Assembly: GCA_029266425.1 (NCBI GenBank)
Contig: JAQSWY010000002.1
Coordinates: 1-64,000 of the forward strand
Direction of reading: 5' to 3'
Length of the DNA: 64,000 nt
DNA from: Xanthobacteraceae bacterium
Lineage (GTDB): Bacteria > Pseudomonadota > Alphaproteobacteria > Rhizobiales > Xanthobacteraceae
Part shown: positions 28,284 through 36,477 of the stretch, piece after piece
How the letters are laid out: every line of letters starts with the position of its first letter
How positions within the stretch are numbered: the first letter of the stretch is position 1
Notes under the pieces: generated by a model
What the model was told of the DNA's origin: nothing
Databases searched by the model: none
Seen by the model: the letters and a program-made list of their open reading frames with translations, nothing else
Position numbers and translations under genes: made by a program

Positions 28284-29414
28284 TCAGATCACGTACGATC
28301 GGAGCGGGTCGAAGCCGTTGAACGCCACCGCCGAATAGGTGGTGGTGTAGGCGCCGGTGGCCTCGATCAGCACCTTGTCGCCGATCGCGAGCGAGACCGG
28401 CAGCAGCACCGGGGTCTTCTCGTACAGCACATCGGCGCTGTCGCAGGTCGGGCCGGCGAGCACGCAGGGCTCCACCGCATCGCCGTCCCGCGGGGTGCGG
28501 ATCGGGTAGCGGATCGCCTCGTCCATGGTCTCGGCGAGGCCGCCGAACTTGCCGATGTCGAGATAGACCCAGCGCACCGGATCATCCTCCGACTTCTTCG
28601 AGATCAGCACCACCTCGGCCTCGATCATGCCCGCCGCACCGACCATGCCGCGGCCCGGCTCGATGATGGTGTCCGGAATGCTGTTGCCGAAGTGACGCGA
28701 GAGCGCACGGAAGATCGCCTCGCCATAGGCTTCGGCCGCCGGCACGTCCTGCAGGTAGCGGGCCGGGAAGCCACCGCCGAGATTGACGAGCGAGAGCTGG
28801 ATGCCACGCTCGGCGCACTCGCGGAAGATCGCCGAGGCGGAGGCGAGCGCCGAATCCCACGCTTCGACATTCTTCTGCTGCGAACCGACATGGAACGAGA
28901 TGCCATAGGCATCCAGGCCCAGGCGATGGCCGTGCTCCAGCACGTCTGCGGCCATTTCAGGCACGCAGCCGAACTTGCGGGAGAGCGGCCAGTCGGCGCC
29001 GGCGCCGTCGCACAGGATGCGGCAGAAGATCTTGGCGCCATGAGCGACGCGGGCGATCTTCTCGACCTCGGCCTTGCAGTCGACGGAGAACAGGCGCACG
29101 CCCAGATTGAAGGCGCGCTCAATGTCGCGCTCCTTCTTGATGGTGTTGCCGAAGGAGATGCGGTCCGGGGTCGCGCCGGCGGCCATAGCCATCTCGATCT
29201 CGGCGACGGACGCACAGTCGAAGCACGAGCCGAGCTCAGCGAGCAGCGACAGCACTTCCGGCGCCGGGTTCGCCTTCACGGCATAGAACACGCGGGTGTC
29301 CGGCAGCGCATGCGCCAGCGCGGAATAGTTGGAACGGACCACGTCCAGATCGACGACGACGCAGGGACCTTCCTCACGTCGGTTGCGAAGGAACTCGCGA
29401 ATACGGTCGGTCAT
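28284..29414 (-). CDS. Ornithine/lysine decarboxylase, fold type III
   Basis: A 376-residue PLP decarboxylase of the alanine-racemase fold (eukaryotic-type ornithine decarboxylase), which makes putrescine (or cadaverine) from ornithine (or lysine). Visible features: the PLP lysine in FYAVKANP, the phosphate-binding glycine loop VNLGGGFP and EPGRGMVG, and the catalytic cysteine in GPTCDSADVL near the C-terminus from the partner subunit. Length matches the short bacterial forms. About 650 bp of noncoding DNA lies upstream, carrying a likely structured leader. Alphaproteobacterial genes of this type often follow a speF leader RNA. Confidence 0.92.
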   Translation of the reverse strand: MTDRIREFLRNRREEGPCVVVDLDVVRSNYSALAHALPDTRVFYAVKANPAPEVLSLLAELGSCFDCASVAEIEMAMAAGATPDRISFGNTIKKERDIERAFNLGVRLFSVDCKAEVEKIARVAHGAKIFCRILCDGAGADWPLSRKFGCVPEMAADVLEHGHRLGLDAYGISFHVGSQQKNVEAWDSALASASAIFRECAERGIQLSLVNLGGGFPARYLQDVPAAEAYGEAIFRALSRHFGNSIPDTIIEPGRGMVGAAGMIEAEVVLISKKSEDDPVRWVYLDIGKFGGLAETMDEAIRYPIRTPRDGDAVEPCVLAGPTCDSADVLYEKTPVLLPVSLAIGDKVLIEATGAYTTTYSAVAFNGFDPLRSYVI

Positions 29415-29880
29415 GGCGCTCTCCCACAGACCCGAAGCTTCGACCCGTGGATGCGATCACCCGCCCGCGGCTTGGACAGCCGCGTTCGTGGCGAGAGTTC
29501 GCATCCGCCCTGCCAGTCTTACGACTGGCTGTTAGGAGCCGTGGCAGCGACACGATCGCTAGCGCGTGTGGAGAGCGCTCTCGTTCGATCGACGCCTTCG
29601 CTTGGATTGGGGTTACCCTCTCCGCACGCCCGGCAAGAAGTAGTGCCTCTTCAGTTTCGACGACCTTTGGAGGGTCGGCAGAGACTAAAAAAGCCCGCTA
29701 CGTCGTTGCTTCAAGTCACGTTCCCCGCTGAGAGCGAGGTGCGCCGGTTTCGCCTCCGGCTACCGATCTTCTCTGGCGACTTTCCGGCCTCTTGTCCGGA
29801 CTTCCGCCGATCGGCACGCGACCACAGGCACGTGCGAATATTGGGCAGGTCGTGATGTAGGGCCAATCGCCCCGCTACGC
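29415..29880 (-). promoter_or_regulatory. Candidate speF-type leader RNA of the decarboxylase gene
   Basis: Roughly 460 bp with no gene on either strand, immediately upstream of the decarboxylase. Alphaproteobacterial members of this gene class are known to carry the speF leader RNA here. Several hairpins are visible on the minus strand: GCCAGTC-GTAA-GACTGGC (29512-29529, a perfect 7-bp stem closed by a GNRA tetraloop), GCGGCT/AGCCGC (29467-29483), GCCGG/CCGGC (29743-29760) and the palindrome GAGAGCGCTCTC (29572-29583). The name is by position and family knowledge; I did not match a consensus. Confidence 0.5.
29457..29504 (-). CDS. Possible 15-residue leader peptide
   Basis: An ATG at 29504 opens a frame encoding MRTLATNAAVQAAGG and ending in TGA at 29457, 42 bases before the decarboxylase start. 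A weak AGGG lies three bases before the ATG, directly after the GNRA hairpin. The coding overlaps another hairpin, and there is no run of ornithine-pathway codons, so it may be chance. Recorded because enterobacterial speF is controlled by a leader peptide. Confidence 0.22.
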   Translation of the reverse strand: MRTLATNAAVQAAGG

Positions 29881-29966
29881 AAGAAGGTTTTACGATTTTT
29901 GTACCTACGCCGGAATTCGTGACCGGCGAAGCACGCCCCGGCTCAGGACCGCGCTCTGAATCCACA

Positions 29967-30060
29967 ACGCGACGTCATCCTCGGGCTTGTCCCGGGGATT
30001 TCGATTCCCGGCAGCGCATCAGAGGCCGGGATAGCCGGCACAAGGCCGGCCATGACGTTG
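29967..30060. repeat. Palindromic intergenic repeat, family A
   Basis: Begins CGCGACGTCATCCTCGGGCT and ends GCCGGCCATGACGTTG. It lies between the decarboxylase leader and the downstream end of the small membrane protein gene at 30073-30339. From about 29,880 to 29,967 I see nothing else recognisable. Confidence 0.7.
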
Positions 30061-30072
30061 TGAGGGGGATAT

Positions 30073-30339
30073 TTAGCCCTCGGTGAAGGGCTCGACCTGC
30101 TTGGCGCGAATTACGAAGCGGTAGATGCCGTAGAGGGCGAGCAGCGCGAACAGGCCTTCAAAGGCGACTTCCCATTCCCAGCTCGCCTCGAACAGGGCGG
30201 CGAGCGCCCAGCCGGCGGCGAGGCCAGCACCGATCAGTTCGGCGCCCAGCAGGATGGCGGCGCTGACGACCGTGCTGACATGGTCCCAGCGGATGCGCTT
30301 CGTGCTGCCATTGGCGCGGGTGACAGGGCTGCTCATCAT
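30073..30339 (-). CDS. Small two-helix membrane protein
   Basis: An 88-residue protein of unknown function. Two hydrophobic helices are visible (VSTVVSAAILLGAELIGAGLA and LFALLALYGIYRFVI) with positive residues at the N-terminus (TKRIR) and between or after the helices, so an inner-membrane protein is likely. I do not recognise a family. The ATG lies in an 88-bp divergent gap with the gamma-glutamyltransferase-like gene. Confidence 0.65.
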   Translation of the reverse strand: MMSSPVTRANGSTKRIRWDHVSTVVSAAILLGAELIGAGLAAGWALAALFEASWEWEVAFEGLFALLALYGIYRFVIRAKQVEPFTEG

Positions 30340-30427
30340 TCTTGTCTCGGCTTAAATCGCGGCGCGCAAACTGCTATGCCGCGCCCTGCGGGTCAAGCCG
30401 GCCTGACTGACGTTAAGGAATATCGCC

Positions 30428-32023
30428 TTGGCCCACGAGAGTTTCCGCTCCGGCATCGGTGTCGTCGCCGCGCCGCATGCCCTCGCCGTCGAGGCCGGCC
30501 GCGCCATGCTGGTGGAAGGCGGCAACGCCATCGAGGCGGCGCTCGCCGCGGCCATGGCCATCCCGGTCGTCTATCCGCACATGACCCATATGGGCGGCGA
30601 CGGCTTCTGGCTGATCCGCGAGCCCTCGGGCCGGGTGCATTATATTGAGGCCTGCGGCTATGCCGGCTCCAAGGCGACCCGCCAGCTCTATGGCGCCGCC
30701 GGCTATGATGCGATCCCGGCGCGTGGGCCGCTCGCCGCACTCACCGTGCCCGGCCAGGTCGGCGGGTGGATGCTGGCAATGGAAGCGGCGAAGGCGCTCA
30801 GTGGTCGCCTGCCGGCGAGCCGGCTGATGGAGCCGGCGATCCAATACGCCCGCAACGGCGCACCGGTGTCGCGCTCGCAGCATCGGCTCACGACCGAGAA
30901 GCTCGCCGAGTTGAAGGACGTTCCGGGCTTTGCCGATAGCTTCCTCGTCGACGGCAAGGCGCCGGAGGCCGGCACGATCCAGCTCTTCCCTCGCCTTGCC
31001 GAGACGCTGGAGCAGCTCGCCCATGCCGGGCTCGACGATTATTACCGCGGCGATGTCGGCCGCGAGATCGCGTCGGATCTCGACCGGCTCGGCAGTCCGG
31101 TCACGCGCGCCGATCTTCAGGCCTTTGCCGCGGTGAAGCGCGAGCCGCTTGCGGTCAAGCGTTCGGACATGCGGGTGTGGTCCTCGCCGCCACCGACGCA
31201 GGGGCTGGCGAGCCTGATGATCCTCGGCATGTTCGAGAGGCTCGGCGTCACCGCGCCCGAGAGCTTCGGCCATCTCCACGGGCTGATCGAAGCCGTCAAG
31301 CGCGCCTTCCTCATCCGCGACAGGATCGTCACCGACCATTCCCGGCTGCAGCATGACCCTGCGGCCTTCCTCACCCGGGAGGCACTGGAGCGCGAGGCGG
31401 CGCGCATCGACATGCGCCGCGCCTTGCCCTGGCCGCAGCCGGCGGCGCGCGGCGACACGATCTGGCTCGGGGCGGCCGACAAGAGCGGCCTCGCCGTCTC
31501 CTATATCCAGTCGATCTACTGGGAGTTCGGCTCCGGCGTGGTGCTGCCGGCGACCGGCATCCTGATGCAGAACCGCGGCTCGAGCTTCTCGCTCGACCCG
31601 AACGCGGTTAACCCGCTGGAGCCCGGCCGGCGGCCCTTCCACACCCTCCATCCCTGCATGGCGGAGCTGAAGGACGGGCGCATCGTCGGCTTCGGCGCGA
31701 TGGGCGGCGACGGCCAGCCGCAGACCAACGCCACGGTGCTGAGCCGCTATGCGACGTTCGGCGTGCCGCTCGGCGAGGCGATCGAACGCCCGCGCTTCGT
31801 GCTGGGCCGCACCTGGGGTTCGGATATCGTCAGCCTGCGCCTCGAGCCCCGCTTCGATTCGGCGCTGGTCGACGATCTCGCCCGCGTCGGCCACGACGTC
31901 GAAGTGTTGAACGAGCCGTTCTCGGACTATATGGGGCATGCCGGAGCGGTGGTGATCCACCCGCGGGGCGGCGTCGAGGGCGCGCATGACCCGCGGGCCG
32001 ACGGCGGCGCAGCAGGGCTATAG
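30428..32023 (+). CDS. Gamma-glutamyltransferase family protein
   Basis: A 531-residue member of the Ntn-hydrolase gamma-glutamyltransferase family, which self-cleaves into two subunits, the small one starting with the nucleophilic threonine. Thr344 in GDTIWLGAAD is at the expected position (family: G-D/H-T followed by hydrophobics), giving subunits of about 343 and 188 residues. GFGAMGGDGQPQT carries the glycine-rich loop. The N-terminus (MAHESFRSGIGVVAAPHALAV) shows no signal peptide, so this one looks cytoplasmic, unlike classic periplasmic Ggt. It lies upstream of the phosphonate-related genes, co-directional. Substrate unknown; glutathione is not certain. Confidence 0.88.
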   Translation: MAHESFRSGIGVVAAPHALAVEAGRAMLVEGGNAIEAALAAAMAIPVVYPHMTHMGGDGFWLIREPSGRVHYIEACGYAGSKATRQLYGAAGYDAIPARGPLAALTVPGQVGGWMLAMEAAKALSGRLPASRLMEPAIQYARNGAPVSRSQHRLTTEKLAELKDVPGFADSFLVDGKAPEAGTIQLFPRLAETLEQLAHAGLDDYYRGDVGREIASDLDRLGSPVTRADLQAFAAVKREPLAVKRSDMRVWSSPPPTQGLASLMILGMFERLGVTAPESFGHLHGLIEAVKRAFLIRDRIVTDHSRLQHDPAAFLTREALEREAARIDMRRALPWPQPAARGDTIWLGAADKSGLAVSYIQSIYWEFGSGVVLPATGILMQNRGSSFSLDPNAVNPLEPGRRPFHTLHPCMAELKDGRIVGFGAMGGDGQPQTNATVLSRYATFGVPLGEAIERPRFVLGRTWGSDIVSLRLEPRFDSALVDDLARVGHDVEVLNEPFSDYMGHAGAVVIHPRGGVEGAHDPRADGGAAGL

Positions 32024-32135
32024 CCGCGCTGCAGTAGGGCCACAGCACTGCTATAGCCGAACCACGGCAATGCCATGGCCGGGCTCCAGCGGACGTTCAT
32101 CGAACGGTCACACGAACATGCGAGACGCCGCGCCG

Positions 32136-33269
32136 ATGGAAACCATCCTCACCAATGCCCGACTGGTACTTCGCGATGCCGTCATTGAGGGCACGCTGGT
32201 CCATGAGGGCGGGGTCATCCGCACTGTTGAGGAAGGCCGCTCGCATCTGCCGAAGGCGGTCGATTGCGAAGGCGCCTATCTCGCCCCCGGCCTGATCGAC
32301 CTTCATACCGACGCGCTGGAAGGCCATTTCGTGCCTCGGCCCAAGGTGATTTGGCCGGATGCCCGCGCCGCCGCGCTCGCCCATGACGCGCAGGTCGCCG
32401 CCTCGGGCATCACCACCGTGTTCGACGCCATCTGCGCCGGCGGCTTCGACCAGTCCAAGGCCGACCGCCGGGCACTCTATGAGGTGATGCTCGACGCGGT
32501 GGAGCAGGGCCAGCCCCTGTTCCGCGTCGACCACCGCATCCATCTGCGCTGCGAATTGACCGACCCGACCTTGCCGGAACTGGTCGATGCCGCCTTCGGC
32601 CGCGCCGCGCTCGGCCTCGCCTCGCTGATGGACCACACGCCCGGCGCGCGGCAATGGCGCAATGTCGAGCATCTGAAGATCTATCTCTCCGGCATCGGCA
32701 AGGGCGGCGCCGACCTCGACCGCGAGGTGCAGGACCGCATCGATCGCGGCCGCGCCGCGGTGGCCGGTAATTTCGACCGCATGGTCGGGCTGTTCTCGGG
32801 TTCCGGTATCGTGCTGGCGAGCCATGACGACACCACGCCCGAGCACGTCACCGAGGCGGTGACGGCAGGCTGCACCATCTCCGAATTCCCGACCACCATG
32901 GAAGCCGCCCGGGCCGCGCGCCAGGCCGGGCTGGCGACGGTGGGCGGCGCGCCGAACGTCGTGCGAGGCGGCTCGCATTCAGGCGGCGTCTCGATGCGCG
33001 AGCTCGCCGGCGAGGGCCTGCTCGACACCCTCGCCTCCGATTATGTGCCGGCAAGCCCGCTGCAGGCCGCGCTCGCCTTGACCCGTGATCCCGGCCTCGC
33101 TCTTCCCGCGGCACTGGCATTGGTGACGGCGCACCCTGCCGCGCTCGCCGGCCTCCACGATCGCGGCCGGCTGCAGCCGGGCCTGCGTGCCGATCTCGTA
33201 CGCTTCCACGACCTCGACGGCACCGCCGTGGTGCGCGAGGTCACGCTGAACGGACGGCGCGTCTCGTGA
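32136..33269 (+). CDS. phnM: Alpha-D-ribose 1-methylphosphonate 5-triphosphate diphosphatase
   Basis: A 377-residue amidohydrolase-superfamily enzyme of the carbon-phosphorus lyase pathway, removing pyrophosphate from ribose methylphosphonate triphosphate. Family marks: GLIDLHTDALEGHFVPRP with the HxD metal site near residue 53, MLDAVEQGQPLFRVDHRIHLRCE, a later LMDHTPG and SEFPTTMEAA, and LASDYVPASPLQAA near the C-terminus. The start could also be the ATG at 32118. The C-P lyase core (phnGHIJKL) is not in the window, so phnM is separated from it here. The DUF1045 gene follows with overlapping stop/start TGATG. Confidence 0.9.
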   Translation: METILTNARLVLRDAVIEGTLVHEGGVIRTVEEGRSHLPKAVDCEGAYLAPGLIDLHTDALEGHFVPRPKVIWPDARAAALAHDAQVAASGITTVFDAICAGGFDQSKADRRALYEVMLDAVEQGQPLFRVDHRIHLRCELTDPTLPELVDAAFGRAALGLASLMDHTPGARQWRNVEHLKIYLSGIGKGGADLDREVQDRIDRGRAAVAGNFDRMVGLFSGSGIVLASHDDTTPEHVTEAVTAGCTISEFPTTMEAARAARQAGLATVGGAPNVVRGGSHSGGVSMRELAGEGLLDTLASDYVPASPLQAALALTRDPGLALPAALALVTAHPAALAGLHDRGRLQPGLRADLVRFHDLDGTAVVREVTLNGRRVS

Positions 33270-33967
33270 TGAGCGCGCTTGAGCCGCGCTACGCGGTCTA
33301 TTTCGCGCCCCCGGCGATGAGCCCGCTGTGGCGCTTCGGCTGCTCCATGCTCGGCCTCGACGCCGAGACCGGCGAAGCCGCACCGCCGCCGACACTGCGC
33401 CGCTTCGATGCCGAGACCTGGCACGAGATCACCGCCGAGCCGCGCAAATACGGGTTCCACGGCACGCTGAAGGCGCCGTTCCGCCTCGCGCCAGGCCGCA
33501 CCGAGGCCGAGCTCTACGCCGCCTGCGCGCGCTTTGCCGAAGGGCGCGCCCGCTTCGCCTGCGCGGGCATGGCAGTGACCGCGATCGGCCGCTTCCTCGC
33601 CCTCAAGACGGTACAGCCCTGCGCTCCGCTCGACCGGCTGGCGGCGGGTTGCGTGTCCGCCTTCGACGATTTCCGCGCCCCGCTCAGCGAGGTGGAGCTC
33701 GAGCGCCGGCTGCGCGCGCCGCTCAGCGAGCGTCAGCGCGACCATCTCACGCGCTGGGGCTATCCTTACGTGTTCGAGGATTTCCGCTTCCACATGACGC
33801 TGACGGGCGCGCTCGACGAGGATACCCGCACCCTGGCCGAAGCCGAGCTGCGCGAGCATTTCGCGCTCAGCGGCGCCGACGGCTCGCTCATCGTTTCCGA
33901 GATCGCGCTCTACCGGCAGGACGACGGACCGTTCCGCCTCATCGCCCGCTATCCGTTCGGAGCCTGA
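33269..33967 (+). CDS. DUF1045 phosphonate metabolism protein
   Basis: A 232-residue protein of the DUF1045/TIGR03223 group found in C-P lyase gene clusters. It has the two HxT/S-type motifs of the 2H phosphoesterase fold: YGFHGTLKAPFRL and FRFHMTLTGAL, both with invariant histidines. 2H enzymes open cyclic phosphates, which fits the ribose 1,2-cyclic phosphate step of phosphonate use as an inference only. The ATG at 33269 overlaps the phnM stop by one base. Confidence 0.85.
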   Translation: MSALEPRYAVYFAPPAMSPLWRFGCSMLGLDAETGEAAPPPTLRRFDAETWHEITAEPRKYGFHGTLKAPFRLAPGRTEAELYAACARFAEGRARFACAGMAVTAIGRFLALKTVQPCAPLDRLAAGCVSAFDDFRAPLSEVELERRLRAPLSERQRDHLTRWGYPYVFEDFRFHMTLTGALDEDTRTLAEAELREHFALSGADGSLIVSEIALYRQDDGPFRLIARYPFGA

Positions 33968-33970
33968 TCC

Positions 33971-34585
33971 ATGGCGAAGCTCGGGCTCACGCCGCTCATC
34001 GATCCGACCGCCGAGGTGGTGCGCTCGGAGCTCGGCCGCTACACCGAAGTCGGCGCGCGCACCACGCTGCTCGAGGTCGAGATGGGGGACTATTCCTACG
34101 TGGTGAACGATGCCGACATCGCCTATGCGCGCATCGGCAAGTTCACCTCGATCGCCGCGATGACGCGGATCAATCCCGGCAACCATCCGATGGAGCGCGC
34201 CAGCCAGGCGCATTTCACCTATCGCGCCTCGGCCTATTTCGACGATGCCGAGGACGAGGAAAGCTTCTTCGAGTGGCGCCGCTCGCACGAGGTCGTCATC
34301 GGCAACGATGTGTGGATCGGCCACGGCGCCATCGTGCTGCCGGGCCGATGCGTTGGTGACGGCGCGGTGATCGCCGCGGGCGCGGTGGTGACCAAGGATG
34401 TCGCGCCCTACAGCATCGTCGCCGGCGTGCCCGGCAGGCCGGTGCGCGAACGCTTCCCCGCCGCCATTGCCGAGCGGCTCGTCGCACTCGCCTGGTGGGA
34501 CTGGGATCACGCGCGGCTGCGCGCCGCGCTGGACGATTTCCGAAAGCTCTCGATCGAGACCTTCCTGGACAAGCACGGCGGCTGA
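33971..34585 (+). CDS. Phosphonate-associated hexapeptide acetyltransferase (TIGR03308-like)
   Basis: A 204-residue left-handed-beta-helix acetyltransferase of the chloramphenicol/maltose acetyltransferase type. Hexapeptide units are visible (EVVRSELGRYTEVG, DVWIGHGAIVLPGRCVGDGAVIAAGAVVTKDV) and the catalytic-site region HPMERASQAHFTYR fits the family. The C-terminus is extended by a WWDWDHARL segment. Proteins of this type sit in phosphonate clusters and may acetylate phosphonate substrates or intermediates. It starts three bases after DUF1045, so the three genes are one operon. Confidence 0.85.
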   Translation: MAKLGLTPLIDPTAEVVRSELGRYTEVGARTTLLEVEMGDYSYVVNDADIAYARIGKFTSIAAMTRINPGNHPMERASQAHFTYRASAYFDDAEDEESFFEWRRSHEVVIGNDVWIGHGAIVLPGRCVGDGAVIAAGAVVTKDVAPYSIVAGVPGRPVRERFPAAIAERLVALAWWDWDHARLRAALDDFRKLSIETFLDKHGG

Positions 34586-34668
34586 TCTAGTCCAGCCGCC
34601 CTTGTGCGCACTTGCGCCGCCGCAAAGCCGGGCTTAACTGCCGGAACGCATCTCACATGGAGGCCACC

Positions 34669-35658
34669 ATGGCGCCCGCGAACAGCCCGAATGAGATCGA
34701 CCAACTCGTCGATCGCCGGCGCCTGCGCCGCAAGCTCGCCTTCTGGCGCGGCCTCGCCGCCGTCGTGCTGGTCGGCGGCGCCGTCGGGGTCGGCATGTGG
34801 TGGGCCGGCGACGGCTTCCTGCCGAAATCCTCGGCCCATGTCGCCCGCGTCACCATTGGCGGGCTGATCCGCAACGAGCGCCAGCGGCTCGAGCTGCTCG
34901 ATGAGATCGGCAAGTCGGGCGCCAAGGCAGTGATCATTGCCATAGACAGCCCCGGCGGCACCGTCGCCGGCTCCGAAGCGCTCTATGACGGACTTCGCCG
35001 GCTCAATGAGAAGAAGCCGGTGGTCGCGGTGGTCGAGGGGCTCGCCGCCTCCGGCGCCTATATTGCCGCGCTCGGCACCGAGCACATCGTCGCGCCGCGC
35101 AACGCGCTGGTCGGCTCGATCGGCGTATTGTTCCAGTATCCAAACGTGACCGACCTGATGAAGACAGTCGGCGTCAGCTTGGAGGAGATCAAGTCGAGCC
35201 CGCTCAAGGCCGCGCCGAACCCCTTCACGCCGACCAGCCCGGAGGCGCGGGCGGCCATCGAGTCGCTGGTCGCCGACAGCTATGACTGGTTCAAGGGGCT
35301 GGTGGGAAGCCGGCGCGACATCTCCGGTGAGGCGCTGGCGAGCGCGGCGGATGGCCGCGTCTTCACCGCGCATCAGGCGCTACCGATGAGGCTCATCGAC
35401 GAAATCGGCGACGAGCGCACGGCTCGCGCCTGGCTCGCCAAGAACAAGGACGTTTCCGAAGACCTTCCCATACGTGACTGGCACACCCGCCGTGCCGGGG
35501 ACGAAATCGGATGGCTGCGCGGGGCCGCCGCATCGGTGCTTGCAGCGCTCGGATTGGACACGCTTTCCCGCTTCGTCATCGACACTGCTGGTAGTATGAT
35601 GGGGCAAGCCCGCCTTGACGGTCTATTGGCCCTCTGGCACCCTCGCCCCGGTGGTTAG
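34669..35658 (+). CDS. sppA: Signal peptide peptidase SppA (S49)
   Basis: A 329-residue membrane-anchored serine protease that degrades remnant signal peptides. A basic N-terminus (RRLRRKLAFWRG) precedes one membrane helix (LAAVVLVGGAVGVGMWWA). The S49 domain shows DSPGGTVAGSE, the nucleophile region EGLAASGAYIAA and the GSIGVLF segment, with a general-base lysine in IKSSPLKAAPNPF. The ATG at 34669 follows GGAGG by five bases and is preferred to the ATG at 34657 within it. ihfB is 72 bp downstream, an arrangement common in alphaproteobacteria. Confidence 0.93.
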   Translation: MAPANSPNEIDQLVDRRRLRRKLAFWRGLAAVVLVGGAVGVGMWWAGDGFLPKSSAHVARVTIGGLIRNERQRLELLDEIGKSGAKAVIIAIDSPGGTVAGSEALYDGLRRLNEKKPVVAVVEGLAASGAYIAALGTEHIVAPRNALVGSIGVLFQYPNVTDLMKTVGVSLEEIKSSPLKAAPNPFTPTSPEARAAIESLVADSYDWFKGLVGSRRDISGEALASAADGRVFTAHQALPMRLIDEIGDERTARAWLAKNKDVSEDLPIRDWHTRRAGDEIGWLRGAAASVLAALGLDTLSRFVIDTAGSMMGQARLDGLLALWHPRPGG

Positions 35659-35730
35659 TTGGGCTCAAAAGCCTCAAAATACGAAGTTTTTTTGTGCGAC
35701 GAGCCGATCATCAAAGGGGGCGGGGCGTCG

Positions 35731-36024
35731 ATGATCAAGTCTGAATTGGTTCAGCGGATCGCCGAGGCGAACCCGCATCTCTACCAGCGTGACGTCGAGA
35801 ATATCGTGAACGCGATCCTCGATGAGATCGTTGCGGCGCTGGCCCGTGGCGACCGTGTCGAACTGCGTGGCTTCGGTGCCTTTTCGGTGAAGGCGCGCCC
35901 GGCGCGCACCGGCCGCAATCCGCGCACCGGCGCCCATGTTGCGGTCGACGGCAAGGCCGTGCCCTATTTCAAGACGGGCAAGGAGATGCGCGAGCGCCTC
36001 AATGATGGCGTCGATCTCGAATAA
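35731..36024 (+). CDS. ihfB: Integration host factor beta subunit
   Basis: A 97-residue DNA-bending nucleoid protein that heterodimerises with IHF-alpha. The N-terminal helical body ([15 protein letters not shown]...[12 protein letters not shown]) is followed by the beta-arm ([20 protein letters not shown]) with the intercalating proline region RNPRTGAHV. The ATG at 35731 follows a purine-rich AAAGGGGG region and gives the normal size; the frame is open further upstream to 35659. Confidence 0.97.
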   Translation: MIKSELVQRIAEANPHLYQRDVENIVNAILDEIVAALARGDRVELRGFGAFSVKARPARTGRNPRTGAHVAVDGKAVPYFKTGKEMRERLNDGVDLE

Positions 36025-36081
36025 CAGGGCATCCATGGTCGTGCCCGCGGCTCTCGAGAGTCGGAATTGCAGGAGTGGAGT

Positions 36082-36471
36082 GTGCTTCGTCGGATCTTGC
36101 TGATCCTCATCGTGCTGCCGGTGTCGCTCGGGCTCATCGCCCTCGCCGTCGCCAACCGACACGATGTCTCTCTCGTGCTCGACCCGTTCGCGCGCGATGC
36201 GGCGCTTTCGGTCAGCGTGCCGCTGTTCGTCCTCCTCTTCGCCTCTCTCATCCTCGGCGTGCTGCTCGGCGGCATGGCGGTGTGGATGAAGCAGGGCCGC
36301 TTCCGGCGCGCCGCACGCGAGGCCGGCCGCGAGGCGCGCCGCGCCAATGCTCAGGCCAATGAACTGCGCGCCATCGTGGCCGCGTCCGGCCCGACACGTC
36401 CCGGCCTGCCGGCAACAACCACCGCGAACGCGAATATGCCGTCCTTGACCGACCGGCGTTCGGCGGCGTAG
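36082..36471 (+). CDS. lapA: LapA domain (DUF1049) membrane protein
   Basis: A 129-residue protein with two hydrophobic helices (ILLILIVLPVSLGLIALAVAN; VPLFVLLFASLILGVLLGG) and a cytoplasmic C-terminal arginine-rich helix, matching LapA/YciS-type lipopolysaccharide assembly proteins. The start is the GTG at 36082, six bases after AGGAG; an upstream TTG is a poor alternative. The gene follows ihfB in the same direction, the usual alphaproteobacterial order. Confidence 0.85.
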   Translation: MLRRILLILIVLPVSLGLIALAVANRHDVSLVLDPFARDAALSVSVPLFVLLFASLILGVLLGGMAVWMKQGRFRRAAREAGREARRANAQANELRAIVAASGPTRPGLPATTTANANMPSLTDRRSAA

Positions 36472-36477
36472 CCGGCA

